A stretch of 5,757 nt of DNA from VAZQ01 sp046733355 (GTDB taxonomy: Bacteria > Pseudomonadota > Alphaproteobacteria > Rhizobiales > Xanthobacteraceae): positions 1 through 5,757 of the forward strand of contig JBKPOZ010000228.1 of NCBI GenBank assembly GCA_046733355.1. Reading direction: 5' to 3'. The notes beneath the pieces are model-generated. The model was not told the origin of the DNA and ran no database searches. It worked only from the letters and a program-made list of their open reading frames with translations. Made by a program: the position numbers and the translations under genes. This document shows positions 5,413-5,757 of this stretch, piece after piece; within the stretch, counting starts at the first letter, position 1; each line of letters starts with the position of its first letter.

Positions 5413-5676
5413 ATGAAAGCCGAGAAGAGTGGCGTTGGTGTTCTCAATGATATTGAACGCTGGCGAACGCGTGCAAAAGAAACACGAATGGTTGCCGAGA
5501 CAATGCGTGACGGAGTCGCCCGCGACGCGTTGTTGCAGGTTGCAAATGACTGGGAACAGATGGCTCAATTAGCGGAAGAGAGTGAAGAGTACATCGCCGC
5601 TGAAGCCGGGGTGAAACTAATACCGGGGCATTACCGGAAAGCGATAGAGACGCTACCGCAAACGTCTGTTTCCTAG
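5413..5676 (+). CDS. Small helical protein of unknown function, 87 residues
   Basis: The ATG at 5413 is preceded by GGAG with 7-base spacing, and the protein looks real throughout: after a short polar N-terminus, LNDIERWRTRAKETRMVAET (13-32) and DALLQVANDWEQMAQLAEES form two amphipathic helices separated by a short turn (MRDGVAR). This resembles a group of short hypothetical proteins I know from Bradyrhizobium and relatives, with an RWR-RA-EAR pattern, then a helix with M-x-x-A-x-x-Y/W-x-x-L/M-A. No function is known to me for them, and no signal peptide or membrane segment is visible. The frame is open upstream to 5308 but the ATG with its ribosome binding site is preferred. It is intact amid decayed genes and could be co-transcribed with the frame starting at 5704. 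Confidence 0.75.
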   Translation: MKAEKSGVGVLNDIERWRTRAKETRMVAETMRDGVARDALLQVANDWEQMAQLAEESEEYIAAEAGVKLIPGHYRKAIETLPQTSVS

Positions 5677-5703
5677 CGTTCACGTCGAATTAGGGAGCCG
5701 TCC

Positions 5704-5757
5704 GTGGCCGAATATGTCCCTAGAACATCGTCGCCGATCCTCGCCGGACTGCAAGGC
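5704..5757 (+). CDS. Start of a probable reading frame, cut by the right edge
   Basis: A GTG at 5704 follows AGGGAG with about 6-base spacing, 27 bases after the preceding gene's stop. The 18 codons seen give MAEYVPRTSSPILAGLQG without a stop. An ATG frame at 5714 is also open but lacks a ribosome binding site. It is too short to identify. Confidence 0.35.
   Translation, partial: MAEYVPRTSSPILAGLQG

Noticed and set aside
1..5757. CRISPR array, tRNA or rRNA genes, toxin-antitoxin or defence cassette
   Set aside because: No regularly spaced repeats, no cloverleaf or rRNA-like sequence, and no gene pair with recognisable toxin, antitoxin or defence motifs were seen on either strand.

Overview
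The window looks like chromosomal DNA of a Rhizobiales alphaproteobacterium, most likely Bradyrhizobium-like. This rests on three things: a red-type form I RuBisCO large subunit, an outer-membrane beta-barrel protein of the kind abundant in that order, and a small helical protein of a type I associate with Bradyrhizobium. The genus is inferred; no marker gene here proves it.

Left part (1-2162): the left edge cuts through the N-terminal 98 residues of cbbL on the minus strand, with its start codon, a good ribosome binding site and two tandem TNA-N7-TNA motifs upstream that fit LysR-type CbbR boxes. No cbbR lies divergently next to it. Bases 393-1142 hold no convincing gene, only a frame-switching stretch and one very short ORF with a strong ribosome binding site. 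A full-length secreted outer-membrane beta-barrel protein follows on the minus strand (1143-2162).

Middle and right part (2163-5218): about 700 gene-free bases lead into a graveyard of mobile DNA. In order it contains the first codons of an IS3-family orfA (plus), a phage terminase small subunit broken by one frameshift (minus), a membrane-anchored ClpP-fold protein overlapping the terminase start in a TGATG junction (minus), a short piece of a second IS3-family orfB (plus), the deleted C-terminal end of a probable AAA-type ATPase (plus), and the C-terminal half of a TOPRIM protein with four alternating frameshifts (plus). These suggest a decayed prophage or integrative element, repeatedly hit by insertion sequences and deletions.

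Right end (5219-5757): a possible 42-residue ORF, a 12-bp palindrome, one convincing 87-residue helical protein (5413-5676), and the start of another probable reading frame cut by the right edge.

I see no CRISPR array, tRNA or rRNA, and no clearly new defence or metabolic system. The parts most worth a second look are the ClpP-like/terminase pair, the alternating frameshifts in the TOPRIM remnant, and cbbL control without an adjacent cbbR.
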